Source of the DNA: Planctomycetota bacterium
GTDB taxonomy: Bacteria > Planctomycetota > Phycisphaerae > Phycisphaerales > SM1A02
Direction: 5' to 3'
Assembly (NCBI GenBank): GCA_022574595.1
Contig: JACZRS010000024.1
Span: 1 to 58,144 of the forward strand
DNA length: 58,144 nt
Part shown: positions 1 to 8,113 of the stretch, one piece after another
How positions within the stretch are numbered: the first letter of the stretch is position 1
Layout: the number at the start of each line of letters is the position of its first letter
Translations under genes and position numbers: made by a program
The notes under the pieces: model-generated
Database searches by the model: none
What the model was told of the DNA's origin: nothing
Seen by the model: only the letters and a program-made list of their open reading frames with translations

Positions 1-273
1 TGGGCCTGCTTCTTTTTTTAAGATGGCAATATCCTGGATATGTTCTAAAAAGAAAATCTTATTTCGCAGCGTTGCTGCTTCTTCAAATCGTTCCTCTTTT
101 GACGCCTTTTTCATCTCACGACGATACATTTTTAGAAGATCATCCTTCTTTCCTTCAAAAAACTTAATCAGATCGCGAATATTTTTCGCATAGTCGCTCT
201 TTGAAATTGCACCAATACACACTCCCGGACATTGTTTGAGATGATAATAAAAACAAGAGTGGTAAGAAGAATA
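1..273 (-). pseudogene. UvrC-like fragment (truncated at both ends)
   Basis: The minus-strand frame open from 273 to the window edge encodes 91 residues. It reads 'CFYYHLKQCPGVCIGAISK' and then a helical UVR-type segment with 'EERFEEAATLRNKI' and 'LEHIQDIAILKKEAG'. This is the central part of UvrC, the nucleotide-excision-repair nuclease subunit: the Cys-rich loop after the GIY-YIG domain, then the UvrB-binding UVR motif. There is no start codon: a stop lies at 274-276 and the GIY-YIG half is missing. The tail 'LEHIQDIA' is in a style I associate with Patescibacteria (CPR) UvrC, which is an impression and not a search result. The frame may continue beyond position 1. It is joined directly to a SecF fragment, so it is a remnant or an assembly join rather than a working gene. 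Confidence 0.6.
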
Positions 274-478
274 TCATGAATAAGAGTAAAGACAGCAATA
301 AGACCATATCTACAAGATGACACTGGTTTTGAAACCCTGCGGAAGGCATAAGCAATGAAAAGGATGATTGCCAGCATGACAACAATAAGCGCCATAATTG
401 ATTTCTTTGTAAGCTCGCTTCCCACTGACGGGCCAACAGAAGTAAAACTCTCCCCAAAACCCTCCGTAAGCGTAGAAA
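245..478 (-). pseudogene. SecF-like fragment
   Basis: Reading minus from about 478, one frame gives 'TEGFGESFTSVGPSVG', then 'SELTKKSIMALIVVMLAI', a transmembrane helix, and 'YGLIAVFTLIHDILLTT'. This matches the SecF order of a GP(S/T)xG loop before a membrane helix and the 'HD' helix that follows in the SecDF protein-export accessory subunit. Only about 75 residues are present. The 5' side runs into unrelated sequence at roughly 475-480, and the 3' side passes into the UvrC-like fragment in a different frame at about 241-256, in an AT-rich stretch. Base composition is lower in GC than the gene to the right. It cannot make a functional SecF. Confidence 0.6.
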
Positions 479-891
479 TAAAACAAGCGGACTTGCCAAA
501 TGAACCCGATGACCACGGCTTACCGATCCCCCTGGCAAACTACGTCGAAGGCGTAACAGACCTTGCCGGCATTCGCTGCCCCGACCATGAAGCAGTAGAA
601 ATCGGTATAGATAAACAAGGACGAATAAACCTCCTGGCACGCGAAATAAGACTACGCGATCTAAGAATCGTAGAAGCATGGGCCAAAGCCCATCGAGAAT
701 TAATTTCCCTAGCCTGCCCCGACCACGAATTCGATCCCGCAGGCAAGACCATAAGCCACGTCTTCACTGATACGCCAACCAAAGTTACGGATATGTACGC
801 AACCGACATCCGCCTCTACGTCCTAACACCGGTTGCTGTCCAAGACAAAGTAGGCTGGTACGCCGCCCCCCTAAATAAACCCCGCCGCTAG
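355..891 (+). CDS. Hypothetical protein, probably 5'-truncated
   Basis: The open frame gives 178 residues. The part from about residue 40 onward looks like a genuine soluble protein, with two 'CPDHE' motifs (near residues 75 and 120) and a well-mixed composition ending 'GWYAAPLNKPRR'. I do not recognise a family with a known function. The first ~40 residues are antisense to the SecF-like fragment and have no protein character of their own, so the ATG at 355 (preceded by GGAAGG) is probably accidental. The real gene most likely began in sequence that is missing from this window. Treat 480-891 as the supported coding part. It is followed by a short GC palindrome. Confidence 0.45.
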   Translation: MKRMIASMTTISAIIDFFVSSLPTDGPTEVKLSPKPSVSVEIKQADLPNEPDDHGLPIPLANYVEGVTDLAGIRCPDHEAVEIGIDKQGRINLLAREIRLRDLRIVEAWAKAHRELISLACPDHEFDPAGKTISHVFTDTPTKVTDMYATDIRLYVLTPVAVQDKVGWYAAPLNKPRR

Positions 892-892
892 G

Positions 893-917
893 CGCTCCCC
901 GCTTAAGCGGGGCAGCG
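893..917. repeat. Short GC palindrome (REP-like hairpin)
   Basis: CCCCGCTTAAGCGGGG at 897-912 is a perfect 16-bp palindrome with outer CGCT/AGCG arms. Similar 'cccgct..agcggg' hairpins recur at 3745-3768 and, more weakly, near 3855. No T-run follows on either strand, so a dispersed repeat is more likely than an intrinsic terminator. Confidence 0.6.
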
Positions 918-995
918 TCCGCGAACTAACAATAAGCGCAATCCCCCAAAAGAAAGCGGGACAAGCCCCGCAGCTAAATAATTCAATGTTTCAAA

Positions 996-1027
996 ATTTC
1001 GACATTTCGACGTTTCGACGTTTCGAC
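996..1027. repeat. Four tandem 8-bp units, (A/G)TTTCGAC
   Basis: Units at 996, 1004, 1012 and 1020 read ATTTCGAC, ATTTCGAC, GTTTCGAC, GTTTCGAC, ending 9 bp before the gap stop codon. This is a simple tandem repeat that could vary in length by slippage. No function is visible. Confidence 0.75.
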
Positions 1028-1036
1028 GTTTTCTTC

Positions 1037-2059
1037 TCACCCATTCCCATCCTTCTCCGCCATCATCCGCAGCATATCCAGACACCTACACGCGTAACCC
1101 ATTTCGTTGTCGTACCACGAAAGTACCTTGAAAAACCGATCCGTCAATTCGATGCCAGCACTTGCATCGAAGATGCTTGAATGAGTATCGCCAATAAAAT
1201 CACTGGAAACTACCGCATCTTCCGTGTAATCGAGCACACCATTCATTGGACCGTCCGCTGCTGCTTTCATCGCTGCATTAATCGCAGCAAGATTGGTGGG
1301 CTTTACCGTACGGAAAGTTAGATCAACACAAGAAACATCATTCACCGGCACGCGGTAAGCCATACCCGTGATCTTGCCCTTCAGTTCAGGCACACACAAC
1401 CCAACCGCTTTAGCTGCCCCCGTACTAGAGGGGATGATATTTGCATAAGCATTACGTCCACCGCGCCAATCTTTCTTGGATGGACCGTCCTGTGTCGGCT
1501 GAGTTGCGGTAACTGCGTGGATGGTGGCCATAAGCCCTTCTTCTAATCCGAACTCATCATTAATAACCTTTGCTACCGGCGCAAGACAATTGGTTGTGCA
1601 TGATGCGTTGGAAATAATCGTATCAGTAGCAGGGTTATAGGTTTCGTGATTGACCTTGTAAGCCAGCGTTGGGACCTGGTCCGGCGTCTTAGTTGGTGCA
1701 GAAATAACAACTCGTTTCGCCCCTGCGGTAAGGTGTTTGCTTGCGCCTTGGTGATCTGTAAATAGACCGGTCGATTCGAGGATGTAATCCACCCCTAATT
1801 CTCCCCAGGGAAGCTCCGCAGGATCCTTGATACTGACACATTTTGTTGATGAGCCACAGCAGCTAAATCCATCTGCATCCGCAGTTACAACATGTTCAAA
1901 GCGACCATGAGTGGAGTCGTAGCTCAACAAGTACGCCAAATTATCTGCCGGCACAAGATCGTTTATGGCTGTAAATTCGAAGCCGCCTTCTCGCACACCT
2001 TGGCGATAAACCAGCCTTCCGATACGTCCAAACCCGTTGATACCAACTTTGATAGCCAT
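1037..2059 (-). CDS. gap: Glyceraldehyde-3-phosphate dehydrogenase
   Basis: A 340-residue cytosolic glycolytic enzyme that converts glyceraldehyde-3-phosphate, phosphate and NAD+ to 1,3-bisphosphoglycerate. The N-terminus '[17 protein letters not shown]' is the Rossmann NAD-binding motif. '[11 protein letters not shown]' places an Asp near residue 34, as in NAD-dependent enzymes. '[13 protein letters not shown]' carries the catalytic Cys near residue 154, and the C-terminus has '[15 protein letters not shown]'. Length is normal for the family. AGGAG lies about 8 nt before the ATG, which supports this start. It is transcribed alone, with a ~100-bp gap to the next minus-strand gene upstream. 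Confidence 0.97.
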   Translation of the reverse strand: MAIKVGINGFGRIGRLVYRQGVREGGFEFTAINDLVPADNLAYLLSYDSTHGRFEHVVTADADGFSCCGSSTKCVSIKDPAELPWGELGVDYILESTGLFTDHQGASKHLTAGAKRVVISAPTKTPDQVPTLAYKVNHETYNPATDTIISNASCTTNCLAPVAKVINDEFGLEEGLMATIHAVTATQPTQDGPSKKDWRGGRNAYANIIPSSTGAAKAVGLCVPELKGKITGMAYRVPVNDVSCVDLTFRTVKPTNLAAINAAMKAAADGPMNGVLDYTEDAVVSSDFIGDTHSSIFDASAGIELTDRFFKVLSWYDNEMGYACRCLDMLRMMAEKDGNG

Positions 2060-2166
2060 GGGGCAATACTCCTCATTACACCGAATAATTTGGATGAGTC
2101 ACAGTAGGGAAATATCTCCCATTGGGCAAGTGGAGAAATTGGTCAGGATTCTTTGAGCCTTACCCT

Positions 2167-3111
2167 CTAGCTTAATTCCTCATATGCCTTTTTACGATCC
2201 ACTCTTCTAGCGAGTTCGCTTGCGTAGCTCTTGCCTAGCTCATCAGCATTTTCGCGCGCCCACTGGCTTAATTTAGTTTGCCCAGCCGGGGGTGAATCTG
2301 TGTAAAGCAGATCATCCATTAAGCCACGAATCTCTTCACGAGTTATTATCACATCACCTTTTAGTTTGCCCAATATCCAACCCAGTAAGTAACCCAAACT
2401 CGGAGGAACGGAAATTATCTTTCTTTTTATTTCTATAGCTTGCGCAATCGTTTGTGCTAACTCACGAAACGTAAAAGTCTCAGGCCCAATCGCATCAACC
2501 ATAGTGTTTTCATTTTTCTTTGCTTCTTCAACTGCAAGCTTGGCGAAATCTTCAACATAAATCGGCTGCAAGCGATACTTGCCATCGCCGAACACGCCGA
2601 AGATCGGCAAATGCCTCAGCATCCAAGCGATATTGTTTATAAGTATGTCCGCATGACCAAACAAAACCGCAGGGCGAAGAATTGCATGCGATATTCCTGA
2701 TTCAATCAACGCTTTCTCAAGATGCGCTTTACCGGAAAAATATTCTAACGGCGAATCCAGCGATGGGTTAGTAATACTGACATGCACTATTCGCTTAACC
2801 CCAGCTTGCTTTGCTGCATCAAAGAGTTTAAGCGTATTCGCTACCGCATCTGCGTGCTTGAACAAGCGATGATTGAACCGAACCCAGTATGTGTTATATA
2901 AAACATCAGCCCCTTCAAGCGATTGGGTTAATTGAGCAACATCATCAAAGTTAAACGGATGAACTTCGACGCGGCCGTCAAAGGGATTTGTGCGATTAGG
3001 TGAGTTTGTCAACGTGCGAACTTTATGTCCTGCATCTAACAAGAGTTGTGTGATGTATTTCCCGGTATAACCAAATGCACCGGTAACAACATGTAATTGA
3101 TTACTGCTCAC
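2167..3111 (-). CDS. NAD(P)-binding epimerase/NmrA-like atypical SDR
   Basis: A 314-residue protein with an N-terminal Rossmann motif 'VVTGAFGYTGKYI' (GxxGxxG at residues 11-17). 'KRIVHVSITNP' and 'ILRPAVLFG' are typical of the atypical short-chain dehydrogenase/NDUFA9-like group. The canonical YxxxK is replaced by 'YFSGKAHLE', with Tyr and Lys three residues apart, so an extended-SDR active site is possible. The substrate cannot be told from sequence. The start overlaps the stop of the cobalamin adenosyltransferase gene by 4 nt, implying co-transcription and translational coupling. I see no biochemical reason for that pairing. Confidence 0.85.
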   Translation of the reverse strand: MSSNQLHVVTGAFGYTGKYITQLLLDAGHKVRTLTNSPNRTNPFDGRVEVHPFNFDDVAQLTQSLEGADVLYNTYWVRFNHRLFKHADAVANTLKLFDAAKQAGVKRIVHVSITNPSLDSPLEYFSGKAHLEKALIESGISHAILRPAVLFGHADILINNIAWMLRHLPIFGVFGDGKYRLQPIYVEDFAKLAVEEAKKNENTMVDAIGPETFTFRELAQTIAQAIEIKRKIISVPPSLGYLLGWILGKLKGDVIITREEIRGLMDDLLYTDSPPAGQTKLSQWARENADELGKSYASELARRVDRKKAYEELS

Positions 3112-3677
3112 TTATTACTAATCCAAGGAATATCATCAACGCCTGCTTCTTTGTTTGCTCTTCTAGCTAATGCAAACAGCAAATCGCTTAAGCGGTTTAG
3201 ATAAATTTTAACGTATTCACTTACCGATTGATTTTTGCTTAGCGAAATCACATCACGTTCCGCTCGCCTGCAGACTGTTCGAGCCAAGTGCAACCGCGCA
3301 GCCACTTCCGTTCCGCCCGGCAAAACGAAATTTTTCATAGGCTCATTACCCGCATCAATCTCATCGATCCAGGATTCAAGCTGCGAGATATCACTTGCCC
3401 CAATGCGCGTAATTTTATCTTCATGCTTTGAACCGGGGACTGTTGCCAAATCAGCACCAAGCGTAAAAAGCTGACTCTGCAATTTACCAAGCATTTCTTT
3501 TAATGTTGCTTCAAATGCCCCGCCCTTTTCGTAGTCTGCCGCTGCAGTAAGTCCCACACAAGCGTTAAGTTCATCAACACTACCAAACGCAACGATGCGC
3601 GGATCATCCTTTTGTACGCGCTGCGAACCAAACAGCCCAGTAGAACCATCATCACCAGTTTTCGTGTAAAGCTTCAT
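3108..3677 (-). CDS. Cob(I)alamin adenosyltransferase, PduO/MMAB type
   Basis: A 189-residue enzyme that transfers the adenosyl group of ATP to cob(I)alamin or a cobinamide precursor to make coenzyme B12. The N-terminal ATP-binding motif 'TKTGDDGSTGLFG' (residues 5-17), the 'SVDELNACVGL' helix and the C-terminal 'TVCRRAERDVI' arginine/glutamate signature are all present. Length matches PduO-type enzymes. It is the first gene of a two-gene minus-strand unit with the SDR protein. No cobalamin riboswitch was recognised in the 250 bp upstream, which instead hold GC hairpins. Confidence 0.95.
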   Translation of the reverse strand: MKLYTKTGDDGSTGLFGSQRVQKDDPRIVAFGSVDELNACVGLTAAADYEKGGAFEATLKEMLGKLQSQLFTLGADLATVPGSKHEDKITRIGASDISQLESWIDEIDAGNEPMKNFVLPGGTEVAARLHLARTVCRRAERDVISLSKNQSVSEYVKIYLNRLSDLLFALARRANKEAGVDDIPWISNK

Positions 3678-3744
3678 AGGATTAGGGTACGCGGGTAGAA
3701 GGCACTAAGCACTTGGCATTAGGAAATGGTATCGTGAAAGCCGG

Positions 3745-3768
3745 CGCCGCCCGCTTCAGCGGGCGGCG
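3745..3768. repeat. GC hairpin repeat, 10-bp arms with TTCA loop
   Basis: CGCCGCCCGC / GCGGGCGGCG around TTCA is a perfect inverted repeat. It lies in the 252-bp gap (3678-3929) between divergent genes. The same gap also contains 'tcccgctaaacgggg' near 3853-3868, a second weaker hairpin. These look like dispersed REP-type repeats; no promoter was recognised with confidence. Confidence 0.65.
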
Positions 3769-3929
3769 TCTTGAGAAACCGGAAGGCATCAGAAGCCAGT
3801 AGAGAAATGGAATTGGGAAATGATGTCCCATTACCAAGAAGGGACGCTGCGCGTCTCCCGCTAAACGGGGTAGTTAAGAAGAGTATTCGCCCGGAGAATG
3901 TTTAATCCTACTATTAAGTAGGAATTGTC

Positions 3930-4286
3930 GTGAATAGCGAACATGAACAAACTCGTGAACAGTTTATTTCCGAGCCCATCACGCCCGAAGCGGGATCGTT
4001 TTCGACGGAGCTTATGGCTCGTGGTTTGGCAGCACTTCCCGGTGCGTTTACCTGGCGCGACAAGCGCTATGAAGTCGTCGCTTGCATTGATCATTTCAAG
4101 GAAACCTCAACCGAAGGCGGCAAGGCTCAGAGTGATCGCTACTTACGCAGGCAGGTATTTGTGGTTGAGCTTGATACCGGGGAGATCGCCAAGCTCTATG
4201 TTCTTCGCCAAGGCTCGTCTGGGTCGAGTAAGGCTAAGAAGCAGCGGTGGTATCTATACAGCATTACCGGCCCTAATAACGCATAG
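3930..4286 (+). CDS. Small conserved-looking hypothetical protein
   Basis: 118 residues, soluble. The N-terminal third is acidic and poorly ordered. The rest has 'FTWRDKRYEVVACIDHFKE', 'RRQVFVVELDTGEIAKLYV' and a basic 'KAKKQRWYLYSI', suggesting a small beta-barrel-like domain. It vaguely resembles short 'W-x-G-R-x-Y' domains such as DUF6504, but I cannot confirm this. The GTG start at 3930 gives the longest frame. It is followed by a DUF2752 gene after a 35-nt gap, and the five plus-strand genes that follow are tightly packed, so it may open that unit. Confidence 0.6.
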   Translation: MNSEHEQTREQFISEPITPEAGSFSTELMARGLAALPGAFTWRDKRYEVVACIDHFKETSTEGGKAQSDRYLRRQVFVVELDTGEIAKLYVLRQGSSGSSKAKKQRWYLYSITGPNNA

Positions 4287-4321
4287 AACTATCCATTATC
4301 AAAAGTATTGCCCGTGGCGAT

Positions 4322-4819
4322 ATGCTGGAGTACCGTATGGGATCTATGGAAGCACCGCCTATCATTGCCCATATCAATACCACATCAGGCTCGCTGATGC
4401 GAAGAAGGCTGATTGGGGGCCTCGTGCTGCTGGCTACGGCAACCGTGCTGGGCATTGCTGCGTATTTAGAGCCATCGCCCGAAGGCTTAGGAACACATAC
4501 GCAGCTTTATAATATGCCAGATTGTGGCTGGATGGTGACGATGGATCTTCCTTGTATAACGTGTGGGATGACTACGGCGTTTTCCCATGCTGCCAACGGA
4601 AATCTGCTGGCATCCTTCGCCACACAACCGTTTGGAGCGGTATTGGCAGTAATTACCGCGATGGTGTTCTTAGTTAGTAGTTATGTGACGTATACTGGCT
4701 CTCAGGTTGCGTCGGTCTTTGGACGACTTTGGGGACGTGGGGCAGGATGGATTTTAGCGCTTAGCGCCACCGCAGCCTGGGTCTACAAGATCCTTGCCTA
4801 TAAGGGGCTTTTCGGATGA
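4322..4819 (+). CDS. DUF2752 membrane protein
   Basis: 165 residues with a membrane helix at about 29-49, the DUF2752 hallmark 'PCITCGMTTAF' at residues 77-87, and further helices at about 100-125 and 140-160. The family is widespread and of unknown function; the CxxCGMT motif suggests a metal- or redox-active site at the membrane. The start may be an internal ATG (4340 or 4397), since the first 25 residues are not hydrophobic. The stop overlaps the next gene by 4 nt (ATGA), so it is coupled to the two lipoprotein genes that follow. Confidence 0.85.
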   Translation: MLEYRMGSMEAPPIIAHINTTSGSLMRRRLIGGLVLLATATVLGIAAYLEPSPEGLGTHTQLYNMPDCGWMVTMDLPCITCGMTTAFSHAANGNLLASFATQPFGAVLAVITAMVFLVSSYVTYTGSQVASVFGRLWGRGAGWILALSATAAWVYKILAYKGLFG

Positions 4820-5493
4820 CAAAGAATCGAATTTTCTTAGCACTTTTAACATTGACAGGCAGCGCAGCACTTTGTGGATGCGAAGCGGCACTACTACTTG
4901 GTGGCATGAGCCAGAACTATGAATACTCCAAACAGATAGAAGTTGAGCCGGTATATTACGGCCTGGAGAATAAGACAGTCGCGGTGATAGTGCAGACTGA
5001 TCAAGGCACTCTATATGAGCATCCTGGTTTGGAACTCACGCTGGCTACAGGTATTTCTGGTCGTATTCAAAAACATGTTGCGGGCGTAGTAGTAACTAAT
5101 CCAGTCGAGATCAATAACTGGAAATTCAAGACCCGGGAATGGTATTCGATGCCTTATGGTGAAATTGCGGAGAAGCTTAATGTTGATAGGTTGGTCTTTG
5201 TTGACGTTTACGAATACCGACTTAACCCAATAGGAAACCGATATCTTTGGGATGGAGTTTGTGCAGCTAATGTAGGGATCATCGAGCGCGATGGTTTTGA
5301 TCCAGATACGTTTGTTGATTCGTTTAGTATTGAAAATCGATTTCCGAATATAAGCGGAGTCGGACGAGAAAGCGCGCAGCGTAGTGCGATTGAAAAGGGA
5401 CTAATGGGACCGTTCATTGCGAAAACAGCTGGTCTTTTTCACACTCACCTTGTGCCTAAGCATCCTGACAAGTACAAGGCATTGCCCAAGTGA
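4816..5493 (+). CDS. Lipoprotein of unknown function (pair member 1)
   Basis: 225 residues. A signal peptide ends in a lipobox 'ALCGC' near residue 22, so the mature protein should be lipid-anchored. The body has 'KTVAVIVQTDQ', 'WYSMPYGEIAEKLNVDRLVFVDVYEY' and 'SIENRFPNISG'. The layout of a beta-strand followed by 'IAEKLNVDRLVFVDV' resembles outer-membrane lipoproteins that form a small alpha/beta domain, comparable to the next gene product ('IGRAVGAEQVLYIEM'). It overlaps both neighbours by 4 nt, so the three genes are translated as a unit. Function unknown. Confidence 0.8.
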   Translation: MTKNRIFLALLTLTGSAALCGCEAALLLGGMSQNYEYSKQIEVEPVYYGLENKTVAVIVQTDQGTLYEHPGLELTLATGISGRIQKHVAGVVVTNPVEINNWKFKTREWYSMPYGEIAEKLNVDRLVFVDVYEYRLNPIGNRYLWDGVCAANVGIIERDGFDPDTFVDSFSIENRFPNISGVGRESAQRSAIEKGLMGPFIAKTAGLFHTHLVPKHPDKYKALPK

Positions 5494-5525
5494 TTTTCAA
5501 ACTGGTCACGAGAAAAGGATTTGTT

Positions 5526-6200
5526 GTGCTGAAGAATTTTTTACGATCCGCCCTTTTGCTGGCATTAGCGATTGCTTGTACAGGCTTTTTATCATCATGC
5601 AACATTCTAGGGCCGGCAGCTTTTATTATTGATGGAATGCCTAAGCGAGATGCACAGTACGCTCTAATGGATCGCCCGACCGTTGTCTTTGTAGATGATC
5701 CGAGGAATGCCTTATCTGATCGTAATTTAAGGCGCTATATTGGTGATAAAGTTGCGACCCAGCTAATGCTAAACAAGATCGTTACAGTGACTATCAGCTC
5801 AGCAGATGCAATGGGAGTTGCAAGGGGCGACAGGCATGGTAAACGTATGCCCATCGAAGCCATTGGGCGTGCAGTAGGCGCTGAGCAGGTACTTTATATT
5901 GAAATGATGTCGTTTACTCTGAGTCCCGACAATGTAACACCCCAACCTATAGGGATTTGCAAAATTAAAGTAATTGATGCCATGAACCGCATTCGATTGT
6001 TTCCGGAAATGGATGAAAATTCACAAGCCGCAGCAGCTTATCCTGTTCATGTAGCACTGCCAAGGTTAAGTACGGAGCTTTATCGATCCGCATCAGGCAG
6101 GCGCAAGATGAATGAACAGCTTGCAAGTCACATGGCTGATCAAATTGCTAAGGTTTTCTATAAGCACGTACCGAACGAATTGGGATCGCGACTAAAATAA
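5526..6200 (+). CDS. Lipoprotein of unknown function (pair member 2)
   Basis: The reading frame opens at 5490 with a GTG overlapping the previous stop. The GTG at 5526, with AAAGG upstream, starts right at the signal peptide and is preferred. The lipobox 'LSSC' follows a hydrophobic stretch. The body contains 'RPTVVFVDDPRN', 'RRYIGDKVATQLM' and 'IEAIGRAVGAEQVLYIEM', the same arrangement as the upstream lipoprotein, so the two are probably distant paralogues. Family unknown. Next to it lies a glycosyltransferase, 2 nt away, which suggests an envelope-related role (inference). Confidence 0.8.
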   Translation: MLKNFLRSALLLALAIACTGFLSSCNILGPAAFIIDGMPKRDAQYALMDRPTVVFVDDPRNALSDRNLRRYIGDKVATQLMLNKIVTVTISSADAMGVARGDRHGKRMPIEAIGRAVGAEQVLYIEMMSFTLSPDNVTPQPIGICKIKVIDAMNRIRLFPEMDENSQAAAAYPVHVALPRLSTELYRSASGRRKMNEQLASHMADQIAKVFYKHVPNELGSRLK

Positions 6201-6202
6201 CG

Positions 6203-7429
6203 GTGAGAATTCTTCATCTAATCGATCCTGGTTCTGTTGAAGTTGGCGCAGAAGCGCTGGCTATGATTGCTGACGCGGTAAAGCGCTTGCCTGGACATAA
6301 CCATGATGTGTTGATTGTTGCTAGCGGGCAATGGACAATTATCGCAAGGCGAATTGGGCTAAAACCAATTGGTTCAATAACGCCTGTTAATGGCCGGCCA
6401 ATACTTGCCCGTCGCGCTCTGCGAAACGTCATTCGCCGCAATGAAAGTGTTTATGGAAGGTATGATGTGCTGCATGCCTGGACGCTCAGCTGCGCTGCCC
6501 TGGCATCCTGCGCAGCACCTAATCATCAAATTGTTACAGGGCCAGTGTTCGCAGATCCAAAAAACAGCAAATTATCCAAGCAGAAAATTATGCGCCTCAA
6601 CCGATCCGCAGCAAGAGTACTTTGTGCTACTAATGAAATTAAGCAAGAGTGCGCTTCTCTTGGCATTGATGAATTGCTGCTAAGTGAAACTTCGCTGGGA
6701 GTAGATAGTGATCGAATAGTGGCAGAAAATCGCAAATTGCTACGCGACTCATGGGGTGTTGATGAAACAACTTTTGTGGTCGGTTCACTTGGCAATGCTC
6801 AAGTAGCATTAAGAGCTACTACACTAGTTGAACAAACAAATAGGAATATAAGACTTATTGTGCATCCGCATGCGCAGTTGCGATTCCAAGCTACACTTTG
6901 GGCTAGGCGTCTAGGCGGCGATGAAAAGATAATTATTGAAAACCAATATTCCCAACTTTGGAATATCGCGTCGGGCCTTGATGCTGCGATAGTTAATACA
7001 GCACAATGCAATGCAATAAATCGCAGTTTACAGCCCAACAATTTGCTTAGCGTTTTATGGTTGATGGCAAGTGGTACGCCAATCATTATCAATTCAGAGC
7101 ATAGGGCCAGTACTTTTATCAGTGACGAAAAGAACGGCTTACTTTTCCCCAGCTCAGACGTAAACACTATCAATCAAGGGCTGATGCGACTAATCGATGA
7201 CCCCACATTAGCTCAGCAGATAAGGTCCGCCTCGACGAAATTTGTTGCAGATCAATTCAGTGCAGATAAGCTGGCAGAAAATCTTGCGGATATCTATCAA
7301 CAAACATCGCGCGGCCAGCGTGTGCGGCTTAGTACGACACATGCAAATGTTAAGCCGCCTGAGATGGTAAAGTTTGTCGCAAATAGCTCCAAACGCACAA
7401 GTGCTATCATAGAAAGAAGTTGCTGCTAA
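6203..7429 (+). CDS. Glycosyltransferase, GT4-like (GT-B fold)
   Basis: 408 residues. The N-terminus 'MRILHLIDPGSVEVGAEALA' is the usual GT-B first strand. A C-terminal half with 'LWLMASGTPIIINSEHRAS' and 'EKNGLLFPSSDVNTINQGL' is the nucleotide-sugar-binding region of GT4 enzymes. The strongly conserved Glu of the ExGxxA motif is not obvious, so donor binding may be altered. It starts with GTG 2 nt after the lipoprotein gene. Probably involved in surface polysaccharide or lipid glycosylation at the cytoplasmic membrane face; the substrate is unknown. Confidence 0.8.
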   Translation: MRILHLIDPGSVEVGAEALAMIADAVKRLPGHNHDVLIVASGQWTIIARRIGLKPIGSITPVNGRPILARRALRNVIRRNESVYGRYDVLHAWTLSCAALASCAAPNHQIVTGPVFADPKNSKLSKQKIMRLNRSAARVLCATNEIKQECASLGIDELLLSETSLGVDSDRIVAENRKLLRDSWGVDETTFVVGSLGNAQVALRATTLVEQTNRNIRLIVHPHAQLRFQATLWARRLGGDEKIIIENQYSQLWNIASGLDAAIVNTAQCNAINRSLQPNNLLSVLWLMASGTPIIINSEHRASTFISDEKNGLLFPSSDVNTINQGLMRLIDDPTLAQQIRSASTKFVADQFSADKLAENLADIYQQTSRGQRVRLSTTHANVKPPEMVKFVANSSKRTSAIIERSCC

Positions 7430-7626
7430 CAAAGACCAGATGCCGCTTTTGTATTGTTGTCACGCTTTCTGGAGGATATGCTCTAGAGGGATTATTCCGT
7501 GAAGTAGAGGTATCAGGCATAATGGATATTGAAGTCGCAAAAGTGCTTGCAAAATGGTTAGAGAGAAAGATCAGTGACCATGGGAAGATTGCTGATGCTG
7601 AGCGGATAACACTGGAGACTAAATAG
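7420..7626 (+). CDS. Small ORF heading an unknown three-gene unit
   Basis: 68 residues from a TTG that overlaps the end of the glycosyltransferase gene, or 34 residues from the ATG at 7522. The C-terminal part 'MDIEVAKVLAKWLERKISDHGKIADAERITLETK' is protein-like (shown here only as a helical, charged stretch of that character), while the N-terminal part is doubtful. Its stop lies one base before the next start, so it appears coupled to 7628-8113. No recognised family. Given its size and position it could be a remnant or a small regulator; confidence is low. Confidence 0.35.
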   Translation: MLLTKTRCRFCIVVTLSGGYALEGLFREVEVSGIMDIEVAKVLAKWLERKISDHGKIADAERITLETK

Positions 7627-7627
7627 A

Positions 7628-8113
7628 ATGATTCTCGTGTTAGAGACAATGAAAATGCAGACTTCTAGTGATCTGGCTTCACCTTTGCTTAGGCATTTGG
7701 CCAACGAAGCCGCCAGTGCTAATAAACATAACGGCAATGTGATTTACCAGGGTCCAGCTATTGACGCTATTTTTGATGCAGAACCACCATGGGGACACAC
7801 AGTAAAGAAAGCGGCAACTAGGGTTAAATTTGATAGACTTGCTAAAAAATGGAAAGAAAATCGACAATGGGGAGCAGACATTACAGAACTCTGTATGCAA
7901 CCGGCCTATCAGGCAATCATCGGCATGGGTGAAACGGCGATTCCGTATATACTAAGAGAGTTGTCTGAAAAGCCCGACCACTGGTTCTGGGCCTTGAACG
8001 CTATAATCGCTGACGATAGTGTTGACCCCATACCAACAGAGAGCCAAGGCAAATTGCGCGAAATGGCTCAAGCGTGGATTGACTGGGGAAGGCAAAATGG
8101 ACAAATCGAGTAA
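7628..8113 (+). CDS. Conserved hypothetical protein with 'DHWFWALNAI' motif
   Basis: 161 residues, no signal peptide or membrane helix. The C-terminal half contains 'FDRLAKKWKENRQWGADITE', 'PAYQAIIGMGETAIPYILRE' and 'PDHWFWALNAI', then 'AQAWIDWGRQNGQ'. I recall this as a recurrent uncharacterised family in mobile or accessory regions of cyanobacteria and other bacteria, often next to a protein with 'YNCxAWAAG'; that is memory, not a search. The start has GGAG 11 nt upstream. The next gene starts inside its last codons, so the two are translationally coupled. Confidence 0.75.
   Translation: MILVLETMKMQTSSDLASPLLRHLANEAASANKHNGNVIYQGPAIDAIFDAEPPWGHTVKKAATRVKFDRLAKKWKENRQWGADITELCMQPAYQAIIGMGETAIPYILRELSEKPDHWFWALNAIIADDSVDPIPTESQGKLREMAQAWIDWGRQNGQIE

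Noticed and set aside
355-480. N-terminal part of the 178-residue open frame at the left edge
   Set aside because: It is antisense to the SecF-like fragment and has no protein character; its good SD seems accidental.
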